Source: Gemella sanguinis ATCC 700632 (lineage in GTDB: Bacteria > Bacillota > Bacilli > Staphylococcales > Gemellaceae). Taken from it: a DNA stretch of 64,000 nt. Every line of letters starts with the position of its first letter. Positions within the stretch are counted from its first letter, which is position 1. The position numbers and the translations under genes are program-made. Positions 49,583 to 60,900 of the stretch are shown one piece after another. The stretch lies in the NCBI RefSeq assembly GCF_000701685.1, contig NZ_JNJO01000004.1, positions 28,000 to 91,999 of the forward strand, read 5' to 3'. The notes below the pieces were generated by a model, which saw only the letters and a program-made list of their open reading frames with translations, was not told the origin of the DNA and did not search any database.

Positions 49583-49696
49583 TGTTGAATACAAAAGTAG
49601 AAGCACCCGTTTCTCACCTGCCAATGTTGATTGTTCAGGTTTATGTAGATGAAATGTAGAATTTTATGCTGGGTGTTTTGCACTCAGTTTTTTTTA
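49583..49696 (+). promoter_or_regulatory. L20-type leader with attenuator
   Basis: The infC leader contains GCACCC near 49602 and a terminator hairpin CTGGGTG (49669-49675) with CACTCAG (49681-49687) followed by eight T residues. GCACCC can pair with GGGTG of the terminator arm, the antiterminator logic known for the B. subtilis infC leader, which L20 controls. Recognised by eye. Confidence 0.75.
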
Positions 49697-49738
49697 ATGC
49701 TTTTAGTATTTAATAAAATTTAAAAATAGGAGGTGCTG

Positions 49739-50260
49739 ATCATTAGTAAAGATACTGCACAAGTAAATGAAGGTATTAAAGCGAAAGAGTTTCTTTTAAT
49801 TAGTCAAAATGGTGAACAATTAGGGGTGAAAACAAAAGCAGAGGCTATGCAAATTGCAGAGCGTATGAATTTAGATGTTGTTTTAGTTGCTCCAAATGCA
49901 AAAACACCAGTTGCTAAAATTATGAACTACGGTAAGTTCAAGTTTGAACAACAAAAGAAAGATAAAGAAGCTCGTAAGAAACAAAAAATCGTAACAACAA
50001 AAGAGATAAGATTATCTCCAACTATTGAGAAACACGATTTCGAAACTAAGTTGAAAAATGCACGTAAATTCTTAGCAAAAGAAGACAAAGTTAAAGTTTC
50101 TATTCGTTTTAAAGGGAGAGCAATCACCCATAAAGAAATTGGACAGAAAGTTTTAGAAAACTTTTCTAACGAAGCTAGCGATATAGCTACTGTCGAACAA
50201 AAACCTAAAATGGAAGGTCGCAGTATGTTCTTAGTTCTAGCACCAAAAAAAGAGAAATAA
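49739..50260 (+). CDS. infC: Translation initiation factor IF-3
   Basis: About 173 residues with the IF-3 two-domain layout: N-domain with LVLIS-type QNGEQLGV, a linker rich in Lys, and C-domain with [20 protein letters not shown]-3 checks start codons and subunit splitting. By alignment to B. subtilis IF-3 (MISKD), the start is ATC at 49739 or ATT at 49742, 5 or 8 bases after AGGAGG. The GTG at 49733 is inside the SD and is rejected. A rare AUC/AUU start is the usual feedback device of infC. First gene of infC-rpmI-rplT. Confidence 0.95.
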   Translation: MISKDTAQVNEGIKAKEFLLISQNGEQLGVKTKAEAMQIAERMNLDVVLVAPNAKTPVAKIMNYGKFKFEQQKKDKEARKKQKIVTTKEIRLSPTIEKHDFETKLKNARKFLAKEDKVKVSIRFKGRAITHKEIGQKVLENFSNEASDIATVEQKPKMEGRSMFLVLAPKKEK

Positions 50261-50286
50261 AGGTTTAATATAGGAGGAATTTGATA

Positions 50287-50481
50287 ATGCCAAAAATGAA
50301 ATCTCACCGTGGTTTAGCGAAACGTGTGAAAAAAACAGCAAGCGGTAAATTAAAACGTAGCCGTGCTTATACTTCTCACTGGTTTTCAAGAAAAACTACT
50401 AAACAAAAACGTCACTTACGTAAAGCTTCATTAGTATCTCGTGGTGATTACAAACGTATTAGAACTTTATTAGTTAAATAA
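50287..50481 (+). CDS. rpmI: 50S ribosomal protein L35
   Basis: A 64-residue very basic protein starting [17 protein letters not shown], standard for L35. AGGAGG lies 9 bases before the ATG at 50287. Second gene of infC-rpmI-rplT. Confidence 0.98.
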   Translation: MPKMKSHRGLAKRVKKTASGKLKRSRAYTSHWFSRKTTKQKRHLRKASLVSRGDYKRIRTLLVK

Positions 50482-50544
50482 TATTATAGAAGATTAATTA
50501 TAGCGTAAATACTTATTTAAGTTATACATAAGGAGGAATTTGAT

Positions 50545-50904
50545 ATGCCACGTGTTAAAGGTGGAACTGTGACTCGTCGTCGCCGTAAAAAAGTTTTAAA
50601 ACTAGCTAAAGGATATTTTGGTTCAAAACATACATTATTCAAAGTTGCTAAGCAACAAGTTATGAAATCTGGAATGTACGCATTTAGAGACCGTCGTCAA
50701 ACTAAACGTAACTTCAGAAGATTATGGATCGTTCGTATTAATGCAGCAGCAAGATTAAACGGATTATCATACAGCCGTTTAATGAACGGACTTAAAGTTG
50801 CTGGAATCGATATTAACAGAAAAATGTTATCAGAAATCGCTATCCACGATGCAGCAGCATTCACAAGTATTTGTGAACAAGCTAAAGCAGCTTTAGCTAA
50901 ATAA
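50545..50904 (+). CDS. rplT: 50S ribosomal protein L20
   Basis: A 119-residue basic protein of typical L20 length, with [21 protein letters not shown] at the start and [16 protein letters not shown] in the C-terminal domain. L20 assembles early on 23S rRNA and is the likely repressor of this operon through the upstream leader. AGGAGG precedes the ATG and a strong terminator follows. Confidence 0.98.
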   Translation: MPRVKGGTVTRRRRKKVLKLAKGYFGSKHTLFKVAKQQVMKSGMYAFRDRRQTKRNFRRLWIVRINAAARLNGLSYSRLMNGLKVAGIDINRKMLSEIAIHDAAAFTSICEQAKAALAK

Positions 50905-50915
50905 TTATAGAAAAT

Positions 50916-50957
50916 AAAAAAGAACAAACACTTTTTATTAGTGTTTGTTCTTTTTTT
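50916..50957 (+). terminator. Bidirectional terminator after rplT
   Basis: A 17-bp perfect stem (50916-50932 with 50940-50956) with T-run. The mirrored A-run allows use by the convergent kinase gene. Confidence 0.93.
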
Positions 50958-51774
50958 AATATACAATTGATCTTGGATTTTTCAAACTATTATATTTAGT
51001 CATAAGGATTTCATTGTATACTTCTTCGCCACGCTTTTCATATAATAATGAGGCCCATGTATACCATAATAAATCACAGAATCTAAGAAATACATCTAAC
51101 TTTTTAAAATCACATTCTTCATCTGTGAAGTAAGCTTTTAGAAATGTAACAGTTTCTTGATAATCAAGATTATTTTCCGATATAAAACTTGCAATATCAA
51201 AATAATAATCATTTAATCCAGCATATTCATAGTCTATTAAAAAAATGTTATTTTTTGTAAATAAAAAATTACCTTCTACTAAATCATTATGACACAATCT
51301 ATCAGGTTTATATACTTTTTTTAGTTCATCAATTATATATATGAAATGACTAATATCCATCTTGAAGTCTTCAATATCATTCAAATATTTTTCAAATACA
51401 TTTATTGGGTTAAAAGTATTTTTTGCTTTGAATTTTTTTGAATGAAATTTTTGTAGTAGTTTAGCTATATTAACAATACTAGAAAGATTTCTTTGAGAAA
51501 TAAAAGTTTTTGAATTCTTTTGGTATGGAGTTATTAAGTTATCATTTTTATAATAAATAGGTTTTAAAAAATAAGATTCGTCTTTAAGTAAATCCATAGC
51601 TTCTTTTTCATTATCTTTATCATTAATTTTCGTAGAATCTTTTGAAGTGCGATAAAAGTATTTATTATTTTCAGTAGTAATAATGTAATTCTTATTGCTA
51701 ATACCATAACTAGTCTCATCAATTGAAATAATTTTTTCATTTAGTATTTTTTCTAATTTTTCACAACTATACAT
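50956..51774 (-). CDS. LicA-like choline/ethanolamine kinase family protein
   Basis: A 272-residue kinase-fold protein. The catalytic HNDLVEGNFL and metal-binding IDYEYAGLNDYYFDIA match the choline kinase/LicA subfamily. It would phosphorylate choline or a related amino-alcohol. In bacteria that decorate teichoic acids with phosphocholine, licA sits with licB/licC; those genes are not here, so the role is inference. Isolated on the - strand between rplT and yaaA. GGAGG precedes the ATG. Confidence 0.8.
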   Translation of the reverse strand: MYSCEKLEKILNEKIISIDETSYGISNKNYIITTENNKYFYRTSKDSTKINDKDNEKEAMDLLKDESYFLKPIYYKNDNLITPYQKNSKTFISQRNLSSIVNIAKLLQKFHSKKFKAKNTFNPINVFEKYLNDIEDFKMDISHFIYIIDELKKVYKPDRLCHNDLVEGNFLFTKNNIFLIDYEYAGLNDYYFDIASFISENNLDYQETVTFLKAYFTDEECDFKKLDVFLRFCDLLWYTWASLLYEKRGEEVYNEILMTKYNSLKNPRSIVY

Positions 51775-52086
51775 AATTTACCTCCTTCATACTAAACTTT
51801 ATAAAAGCTCAGTTTAATTAATAAAAGTATAGATAATATTATACTTTTATTATACAATAGGTAAGTAAAACTGTAAAATAAAAAAGGCTTTCATAATTTA
51901 CCTTCCAATAATAAAATTTAACATTAAAATACTATTTTTTTAATTATTATATTTAAAAACTTAACTAACATTTATGTATTTTTTTATTTAATATTTTTTT
52001 GAAAAAATAGTATTATAAATCATATGAAAGTATCTATGAATCAGTAATTTTACAGTATAAAGTTCAACAGGAAAATGCTCATTTTC
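51775..52086. other. AT-rich divergent intergenic region
   Basis: No ORF with an SD is seen. It contains a perfect 13-bp inverted repeat and lies where dnaA-dnaN would normally be. No DnaA-box cluster (TTATCCACA-like) was recognised. Confidence 0.5.
51819..51852. repeat. 13-bp perfect inverted repeat
   Basis: TAATAAAAGTATA (51819-51831) and TATACTTTTATTA (51840-51852) flank an 8-base spacer, about 45 bases upstream of the kinase start on the - strand. The position between divergent genes suggests an operator rather than a terminator. Confidence 0.55.
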
Positions 52087-52115
52087 TTGATAAAATATAC
52101 CTTTTTTGGTATAAT
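52087..52115 (+). promoter_or_regulatory. yaaA-recF promoter
   Basis: TTGATA (52087-52092), 17-bp spacer, TATAAT (52110-52115). TATACC and GGTATA form a hairpin across the spacer. Confidence 0.6.
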
Positions 52116-52176
52116 TATAATGTATAAAATATATTTATATACATTATGTTTCATTTTAATTATTTGGAGGTGTAAA

Positions 52177-52392
52177 ATGAAAAAAATTTTTATTAATAGT
52201 GAGTATATTACATTATCTCAATTTTTAAAAATTGAAGGATTTATTGCTTCAGGAGGAGAAGCAAAATATTTTTTACAAGAAGTTGAGGTAGTTCTAAATG
52301 GTGACTTGGAAAATAGACGAGGGAAAAAACTATATTCTAATGATGTAATAGAAATTGAAAATCAAAAATATATAATTTCAAATGAAAATTAA
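52177..52392 (+). CDS. yaaA: S4-like RNA-binding protein YaaA
   Basis: A 71-residue S4-domain protein of the YaaA type, containing TLSQFLKIEGFIASGGEAKYFL and VVLNGDLENRRGKKLY. It binds RNA by family inference; B. subtilis YaaA is linked to 50S assembly. ATG 52177 follows GGAGGTG; upstream in-frame starts lack an SD and lie in the promoter. It overlaps recF by 11 bases. Confidence 0.92.
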   Translation: MKKIFINSEYITLSQFLKIEGFIASGGEAKYFLQEVEVVLNGDLENRRGKKLYSNDVIEIENQKYIISNEN

Positions 52393-53518
52393 AACTTTAA
52401 AATTATTGTATTTTCGTAATTATTTATCTTTGAATATAGAGGTACATCCCTCGCTTAATGTTTTAGTTGGTGATAATGCAAATGGAAAAACTAATATTAT
52501 TGAGTCAATATTTTGCTTAGCATTAGGTAAGAGTTATAGGACGAAAAGCGATAGTGAGTGTATTATGTTTGGAGAAGAAGCCGCTGCAATGTCGTGTGTA
52601 CTAGAAAAGAATGATAAAACACTAGATATAATGTTAGGTATAAATAATAGAGGGAAAAGTGCAAAAATTGCAGGGTTAAAAAAAACTAAGTTAACTGACT
52701 TTGTTGGAGAATTAAACGTTGTTTTATTTTCTCCAGAAGATTTGCAAATTATAAAAGGATCACCTTCTCTGAGAAGAGAGTTTATAAATAGAGAGTTTTA
52801 TCAATTTTCTCGTATTTATCATAAGTACTATTTACTTTATCAACACTTGTTAAAACAACGTAATTCATATTTAAAAGATATGAGAAAAAATCCAAAAGAT
52901 GAACTTTCTTTAGCGTATCTTGAGACTATTACTAGTCAATTAGTAAAAATAGCTATGTATATTACTAAAGAACGTGCCTTATTTATAAAGAATTTATCTA
53001 AACTAGCACAAAAAAATATGCTAAATATATCTAATCATAAAGAAGATTTAGAATTAAAATATAAAAGTTCTATATTAGATATGCTTAATATAAATAGTGT
53101 GGAAGATAAAGATTTTAATGAAGAAAATATTATTAAGAAAATAATGGATAAATCTTACGATGATATAATGAGAGGTAGTACAAGAATAGGACCTCATCAT
53201 GATGATTTAGAATTCTTTATAAATAAGTTAGACGCAAAAATGTATGCTTCTCAAGGACAACAAAGAAGTGTTGTTTTGTCACTTAAACTCTCTGAAATAG
53301 ATTATTTAAAATCTAAGACAGGTAGTTATCCCATTTTGCTCTTGGATGATGTATTGAGTGAGTTAGATAGAAATCGTCAACTAAAACTTTTAGATGCAAT
53401 TAATGAAAATGTTCAAACATTTATAACAACACCTTCGATATCAGATATAAAAGAAGATTTATTAAAAAAAGCTAAAGTTTTTAAAATTAATAATGGAACT
53501 ATTAGTGAAATTTTATAG
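52382..53518 (+). CDS. recF: DNA replication/repair protein RecF
   Basis: A 378-residue SMC-like ATPase with Walker A GDNANGKTN (from about 30), signature ASQGQQRSVVLSLKL and Walker B PILLLDDVLSELD. It loads RecA at gaps with RecO and RecR. Normal length. It overlaps yaaA and is followed by gyrB after 44 bases with no terminator. Standard order yaaA-recF-gyrB-gyrA, but dnaA and dnaN are absent upstream. Confidence 0.97.
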   Translation: MKIKTLKLLYFRNYLSLNIEVHPSLNVLVGDNANGKTNIIESIFCLALGKSYRTKSDSECIMFGEEAAAMSCVLEKNDKTLDIMLGINNRGKSAKIAGLKKTKLTDFVGELNVVLFSPEDLQIIKGSPSLRREFINREFYQFSRIYHKYYLLYQHLLKQRNSYLKDMRKNPKDELSLAYLETITSQLVKIAMYITKERALFIKNLSKLAQKNMLNISNHKEDLELKYKSSILDMLNINSVEDKDFNEENIIKKIMDKSYDDIMRGSTRIGPHHDDLEFFINKLDAKMYASQGQQRSVVLSLKLSEIDYLKSKTGSYPILLLDDVLSELDRNRQLKLLDAINENVQTFITTPSISDIKEDLLKKAKVFKINNGTISEIL

Positions 53519-53535
53519 GATATTTAATTAAATAA

Positions 53536-55479
<1,944 letters not shown>

Positions 55480-55495
55480 TAAGAAAGGATAGAAC

Positions 55496-57940
55496 ATGGA
55501 AGATAATAAAAATAATATTACCTTACGTAATATAACTACGGAAATTGAAAATTCATTTCTTGACTACTCTATGAGTGTTATTGTATCACGTGCTCTACCA
55601 GATGTTAGAGATGGATTAAAACCAGTACATAGAAGAATATTGTATGCATTTAATGATCTAGGGTTAACATATGATAAACCTTATAAAAAAAGTGCCTTCG
55701 TAGTCGGAGAGGTTATGGCAAAGTATCACCCTCATGGTGACTCTGCAACATATGGTACGATTGTACGTTTAGCTCAAGATTTTAACAGTAGATATCCAAT
55801 GGTAGATGGTCAAGGGAACTTTGGTTCAATTGATGGTGATGGTGCGGCAGCAATGCGTTATACAGAAGCAAGAATGAGTAAAATTGCTTCAGAGATGTTA
55901 CGAGATATCAATAAAGATACGGTTGACATGCAAGATAACTATGATGGTACAAAACAAGAACCAAAAGTTTTGCCATCTCGAATACCTAATTTACTAGTAA
56001 ATGGTAGTAGCGGTATTGCGGTTGGTATGGCTACAAATATTCCGCCTCATAACTTAGGTGAGGTTATTGATGGTGTTATTGCTTTAGCAGATAATTCTGA
56101 AATTACAATTGCTGAACTTATGACTAAGATAAAAGGTCCTGATTTTCCTACAGGTGCATATTTATTAGGTCGTAGTGGTATTGTAAAAGCATATACTACT
56201 GGACGTGGTTCAGTTATTATGCGTGGTAAGACAGAAATCGAACAAATGAAAAATGGTAAGGAAAGAATTATTATTACAGAAATTCCTTACCAAGTAAATA
56301 AAGCAAAATTAGTTGAAAAAATAGCTGAATTAGCTCGTGATAAAAAAATTGAAGGTATTACAGATTTACGTGATGAAAGTAACCTAAAAGGTATGCGTAT
56401 AGTTATTGAATTACGTCGTGATGTAAATAGTAATGTAATATTAAACAATCTTTATAAATTAACACCACTTCAAGGTTCATTCGGTGTTAACATGATTGCA
56501 CTTGTTAATGGAGTACCAAAGCTTCTTAACTTAAAAGAAGTACTTTATTATTACCTAGAGCATCAAAAAGAAGTAGTTGTTCGTAGAACAAGATTTGATC
56601 TAAATAAAGCAAAAGCACGTGCTCATATTTTAGAAGGATTAAGAATTGCTTTAGATAATATTGATAGAATAATAAGCTTAATTCGTGGTTCTCAAACTAC
56701 TGAAGAAGCTAAAAGTGGTTTAATAAGTGAATTTTCACTTTCTGAAATTCAGGCACAAGCTATTTTAGACATGCGTCTACAAAGACTTACAGGTTTAGAG
56801 CGCGATAAGATTGAAGAAGAGTATAAAAAACTTATGGAATTAATTGAAGATTTAGAAGATATCTTAGCTAAACCTGAGCGTGTTCTTGAGATTGTTAAAG
56901 AAGAATTACTAGAAGTAAAAGAGAAATTTGGAGACAAACGTCGTAGCGTAATTATTGAAGGTCAAGTAGATCAAATAGAGAATGAAGATTTAATTGAAAA
57001 AGAACAAATTATTATTACTTTATCTCATAATCAATACATTAAACGTTTAGCAGCTAGTACGTATAAATCACAAGGTCGTGGTGGCCGCGGAGTTAATGGA
57101 ATGACAACTAATGATGAGGATAATGTAGCTTATATGTTAAGTTGTTCTACTCATGATCATATTCTATTCTTTACTGATAAAGGTAAGGTTTATACATTAA
57201 AAGGATATGAGATTAATCAAATGAGTCGTCAATCTAAAGGAATTCCAATTATTAATTTACTTGAGATAGAAAAAGAAGAAAAAGTAAACTCAATTATTGC
57301 TATTTCTGACCTTCAAGAAGAAGGTACAAGTTTAATGTTCTCTACAAGATTTGGTATTGTTAAAAAATCTAAATTAGGAGACTATGCAAGTATCCTTAAA
57401 AAAGGTAAAATAGCACTTAAACTGGATGAAGGTGATTCATTAATAGATGTTCAAAGAATTACTGATGAACAAGATATTATGATTGTTACAGCAAACGGAC
57501 AAGCTATAAGAATTAATGCTGAAAAAGTACGTCAAATGGGACGTGTTAGCCGCGGAGTCAAAGGTATTACTCTATCTCCAGATGATTATGTAATTGGTAT
57601 GGAAGTTGTAGATGAATCTAAGAAAATTTTAACAGTTACTGAAAATGGTATAGGAAAAATATCTAAATCTACAGAATTTAATGTAATAAACCGTGGTGGT
57701 AAAGGTGTTAAAGTAGCTAAAGTAACTAAGAAAACAGGAAAAATAGTTGCAGTAAAATCAGTATCAGGAAATGAAGATTTAATGATAATGACTGATCAAG
57801 GAATAATAATAAGAATTGATGTATCTGCAATTAGTACATTAGGTAGAACAGCTACAGGAGTAAAAGTAATTAATTTAGTTGATGACCAAAAAGTAGCGAC
57901 AGTTACACTAGCAGCTAAAGAAGAAATATACGAAGAATAA
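55496..57940 (+). CDS. gyrA: DNA gyrase subunit A
   Basis: An 814-residue subunit that cuts and religates DNA, with catalytic Tyr122 (AMRYTEARM) in E. coli numbering. The C-terminal beta-pinwheel begins with the GyrA box QGRGGRG, which separates it from ParC. The quinolone region reads [13 protein letters not shown]: Ser83 is wild type, but the residue at position 87 is Gly (codon 55754-55756), where Asp or Glu is usual. A terminator follows. Last gene of the yaaA operon. Confidence 0.97.
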   Translation: MEDNKNNITLRNITTEIENSFLDYSMSVIVSRALPDVRDGLKPVHRRILYAFNDLGLTYDKPYKKSAFVVGEVMAKYHPHGDSATYGTIVRLAQDFNSRYPMVDGQGNFGSIDGDGAAAMRYTEARMSKIASEMLRDINKDTVDMQDNYDGTKQEPKVLPSRIPNLLVNGSSGIAVGMATNIPPHNLGEVIDGVIALADNSEITIAELMTKIKGPDFPTGAYLLGRSGIVKAYTTGRGSVIMRGKTEIEQMKNGKERIIITEIPYQVNKAKLVEKIAELARDKKIEGITDLRDESNLKGMRIVIELRRDVNSNVILNNLYKLTPLQGSFGVNMIALVNGVPKLLNLKEVLYYYLEHQKEVVVRRTRFDLNKAKARAHILEGLRIALDNIDRIISLIRGSQTTEEAKSGLISEFSLSEIQAQAILDMRLQRLTGLERDKIEEEYKKLMELIEDLEDILAKPERVLEIVKEELLEVKEKFGDKRRSVIIEGQVDQIENEDLIEKEQIIITLSHNQYIKRLAASTYKSQGRGGRGVNGMTTNDEDNVAYMLSCSTHDHILFFTDKGKVYTLKGYEINQMSRQSKGIPIINLLEIEKEEKVNSIIAISDLQEEGTSLMFSTRFGIVKKSKLGDYASILKKGKIALKLDEGDSLIDVQRITDEQDIMIVTANGQAIRINAEKVRQMGRVSRGVKGITLSPDDYVIGMEVVDESKKILTVTENGIGKISKSTEFNVINRGGKGVKVAKVTKKTGKIVAVKSVSGNEDLMIMTDQGIIIRIDVSAISTLGRTATGVKVINLVDDQKVATVTLAAKEEIYEE

Positions 57941-57945
57941 TTTAA

Positions 57946-57974
57946 AGACAGCCATTTTATATGGCTGTTTTTTT
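57946..57974 (+). terminator. Terminator after gyrA
   Basis: An 8-bp perfect GC-rich stem (ACAGCCAT with ATGGCTGT) and T-run. Confidence 0.92.
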
Positions 57975-58142
57975 GTGAATTAAAAGTGAAAAATTAATGT
58001 TTATTTGAAAATGAATTGTTTTATTGCAAAAAAAAATATATAATGGAATATGTAGTATTATTAATATTAAATTTTAGTTTATACTAATTAACTACATGTA
58101 TATTAAATTATATACAAAATAAAAATAAAGAGGTATATCTTA

Positions 58143-60833
58143 ATGCAAAGTATGAGATTAGAGAGTAACATAAATCAGAATATTGTAGAAGAAGAAATAC
58201 AATTATTAACAGATATGTTACTTGAAGCAACTAAGAAAATAACTTCAACAGTTACATTTAATAAAATAGTTGAGTTAAAAAAATTAGCTGATAGTAAAAA
58301 ATACGATGAGTTAAATGAAATTATAAAAACATTGAATCAAGAGGAAATGGAAATAATAGCAAATTTCTTCTCAACACTACCATTGCTTATTAATATTTCA
58401 GAAGATGTTGATTTAGCATTTGAAGTTAATTATAAAAATAATTCAGAAGAGTCATATGTTGGGAAACTATCTGATTCAATTAAGAATTTAAAGGATACTA
58501 ATATTCTAAATAATATTAATGTAGTTCCAGTACTAACAGCTCATCCAACACAAGTACAAAGAAAAACTACATTGGATTTAACTGAAAATATACATAATTT
58601 ATTAAGAAAACACAGAGATGTTAAAAATGGATTAATAAATAAGAGCAAATGGAAAGAAGATTTACAAAAACATATTGAAATATTGCTTCAAAGTGATATA
58701 ATTCGTGAGAAAAAATTAAAAGTTGCTAATGAAATTACAAATGTATTAGAGTATTATAATAGATCATTTATTAAAGCAATAACAAAATTAATGATAGAAT
58801 ACAAGAAATTATTAAGAGAAAACTCTATTGATTTAGTAAATGAAACACCCATTACGATGGGTATGTGGATTGGTGGAGATCGTGATGGGAATCCATTTGT
58901 TACAGCAGATACATTAAAATTATCTGCAATGAAACAATGTGAGTTAATAATTACTTACTATATGAATCAATTAAACATTTTATATAGAACTTTTTCTATG
59001 TCGTCTCAGTTAATTAAAGAAAGTGAAGACTTAAGACAATTGGCTGACAAATCTAATGATTCATCAGTTTATAGAGAAAAGGAATACTATAGAAAAGCAA
59101 TTTATTACATAAGAGAAAAATTATTAAACACTAAAAAATACTTACTTAATAATGAAGATAATGATGAAAAATATCTAACCGCAGAAGAGTTAGAACAAGA
59201 TTTACTAATTATTAAAAATTCATTATTAGAAAATAACGGTGAAACATTAATAAAAGGTGATTTTGAAGAATTATTAAGTGCTGTAAAAATATTTGGTTTT
59301 TATTTAGCTAGTATAGATATGAGACAAGATTCAAGTGTTTATGAGGCTTGTGTAGCAGAATTACTTAAAAGTGCTAACATAGAAAATAATTATAGTGAGC
59401 TATCAGAAAGTGAAAAATGTGATTTATTATTAAATATACTAAAAAAAGATCCAAGACCATTAAGCATAAATGATGAAAGTAAACAATCTGAAGAATTAAA
59501 AAAAGAATTGTTAATTTTTAAAACAGCAAGAGAACTTAAGGATAAACTAGGAAATAATATAATAAAACAAAATATTATTTCACATACGACTAGTATTTCT
59601 GATTTATTAGAATTGGCAATTATGTTAAAAGAAGTAGGTTTAGTTGGAAGTGATTTTGCGAGATTACAACTAGTTCCATTATTTGAGACAATTGAGGACT
59701 TAGAAAATTCATATGAAATAATGGATAATTACTTGGCTTTAGATATTGTTAAAAAATGGGTAAAAGATAATAAAGATTATCAAGAAATAATGCTTGGTTA
59801 TTCGGATAGTAACAAAGATGGTGGGTATTTATCATCAGGCTGGTCATTATATAAAGCTCAACAAGACCTTTCATCATTAGGAAATATACATGGTATAAAA
59901 ATAACATTTTTCCATGGTCGCGGAGGAACAGTAGGTCGTGGTGGTGGACCAAGTTATGATGCCATAATTTCTCAACCTTTAGGAAGTGTTCAAGACAGAA
60001 TTCGCTTAACTGAACAAGGAGAAATAATAGCTGCTAAATATGGTAATAAAGATGCCGCTTATTATAATTTAGAAACATTATTCTCAGCAGTAATCGAAAG
60101 AATGAATGCAGATATGGTTAATATAGATATTAGAGATATCCCAGAGATTAAGGAAATGATGGATGAAATTGTGGAAGATAGTTATAAAACATATAGAAAA
60201 CTAGTTTTTGAAAATCCTAATTTTTATAATTATTTCTTCGAAGCAACACCAATTAAAGAAGTATCAAGCTTAAATATTGGCTCACGTCCTGCATCACGTA
60301 AGAAAATTACAGATATTGGTGGCTTAAGAGCTATTCCTTGGGTATTTTCTTGGTCACAAAGTAGAATTATGCTTCCTGGATGGTATGGTGTAGGTACTGC
60401 ATTTTCTAATTTCATAAATAAAGAAAGTGGCAATATAGATAAATTACGTACTATGTATAAAGATTGGCCATTCTTTACTTCATTACTATCTAATGTTGAT
60501 ATGGTAATGTCTAAATCAGATATGGAAATAGCAAAAGAGTATGCTAATTTATGTAAAGATGATGAAACAAAAGAAGTTTATAATGAAATTTTAAGAGAAT
60601 GGAAATTAACTAAACAAGTTGTATTAGATATTTCTGAGCATAAAGAGTTTTTAGAAGATAATACATATTTAACTAAGAGTTTAGAGAATAGATTACAATA
60701 TTTCAATACGTTGAATCTATTACAAATAGAGCTTATAAGAAGAGCAAGAGAAGCAGAAACACTTGAATCTCAAATAAACACAATTCATATTACTATAAAT
60801 GGAGTAGCGACAGGACTTAGAAACTCTGGATAA
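58143..60833 (+). CDS. ppc: Phosphoenolpyruvate carboxylase
   Basis: An 896-residue enzyme that makes oxaloacetate from PEP and bicarbonate. The catalytic HPTQ near 138, [10 protein letters not shown] and [14 protein letters not shown] are all intact, as is the C-terminal end NSG. Anaplerotic, cytoplasmic tetramer by family knowledge. AGAGG precedes the ATG. It stands alone between two terminators. Full length. Confidence 0.97.
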   Translation: MQSMRLESNINQNIVEEEIQLLTDMLLEATKKITSTVTFNKIVELKKLADSKKYDELNEIIKTLNQEEMEIIANFFSTLPLLINISEDVDLAFEVNYKNNSEESYVGKLSDSIKNLKDTNILNNINVVPVLTAHPTQVQRKTTLDLTENIHNLLRKHRDVKNGLINKSKWKEDLQKHIEILLQSDIIREKKLKVANEITNVLEYYNRSFIKAITKLMIEYKKLLRENSIDLVNETPITMGMWIGGDRDGNPFVTADTLKLSAMKQCELIITYYMNQLNILYRTFSMSSQLIKESEDLRQLADKSNDSSVYREKEYYRKAIYYIREKLLNTKKYLLNNEDNDEKYLTAEELEQDLLIIKNSLLENNGETLIKGDFEELLSAVKIFGFYLASIDMRQDSSVYEACVAELLKSANIENNYSELSESEKCDLLLNILKKDPRPLSINDESKQSEELKKELLIFKTARELKDKLGNNIIKQNIISHTTSISDLLELAIMLKEVGLVGSDFARLQLVPLFETIEDLENSYEIMDNYLALDIVKKWVKDNKDYQEIMLGYSDSNKDGGYLSSGWSLYKAQQDLSSLGNIHGIKITFFHGRGGTVGRGGGPSYDAIISQPLGSVQDRIRLTEQGEIIAAKYGNKDAAYYNLETLFSAVIERMNADMVNIDIRDIPEIKEMMDEIVEDSYKTYRKLVFENPNFYNYFFEATPIKEVSSLNIGSRPASRKKITDIGGLRAIPWVFSWSQSRIMLPGWYGVGTAFSNFINKESGNIDKLRTMYKDWPFFTSLLSNVDMVMSKSDMEIAKEYANLCKDDETKEVYNEILREWKLTKQVVLDISEHKEFLEDNTYLTKSLENRLQYFNTLNLLQIELIRRAREAETLESQINTIHITINGVATGLRNSG

Positions 60834-60856
60834 GTATAAAATAAAATTCTTATTAA

Positions 60857-60896
60857 AAAAAAGTGGAAATTATTTTTATAATTTCCACTTTTTTTA
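60857..60896. terminator. Bidirectional terminator after ppc
   Basis: A 14-bp perfect stem (60857-60870 with 60881-60894) with T/A runs on both sides, serving ppc and the convergent glucosidase gene. Confidence 0.9.
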
Positions 60897-60900
60897 CAAT

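Noticed and set aside
51775-52176. Chromosomal origin in front of yaaA
   Set aside because: No cluster of TTATCCACA-like boxes was found, and dnaA is not adjacent.
57976-58142. A regulatory RNA between gyrA and ppc
   Set aside because: Only an A/T-rich stretch with a plausible TATAAT promoter is seen; no structured element was found.
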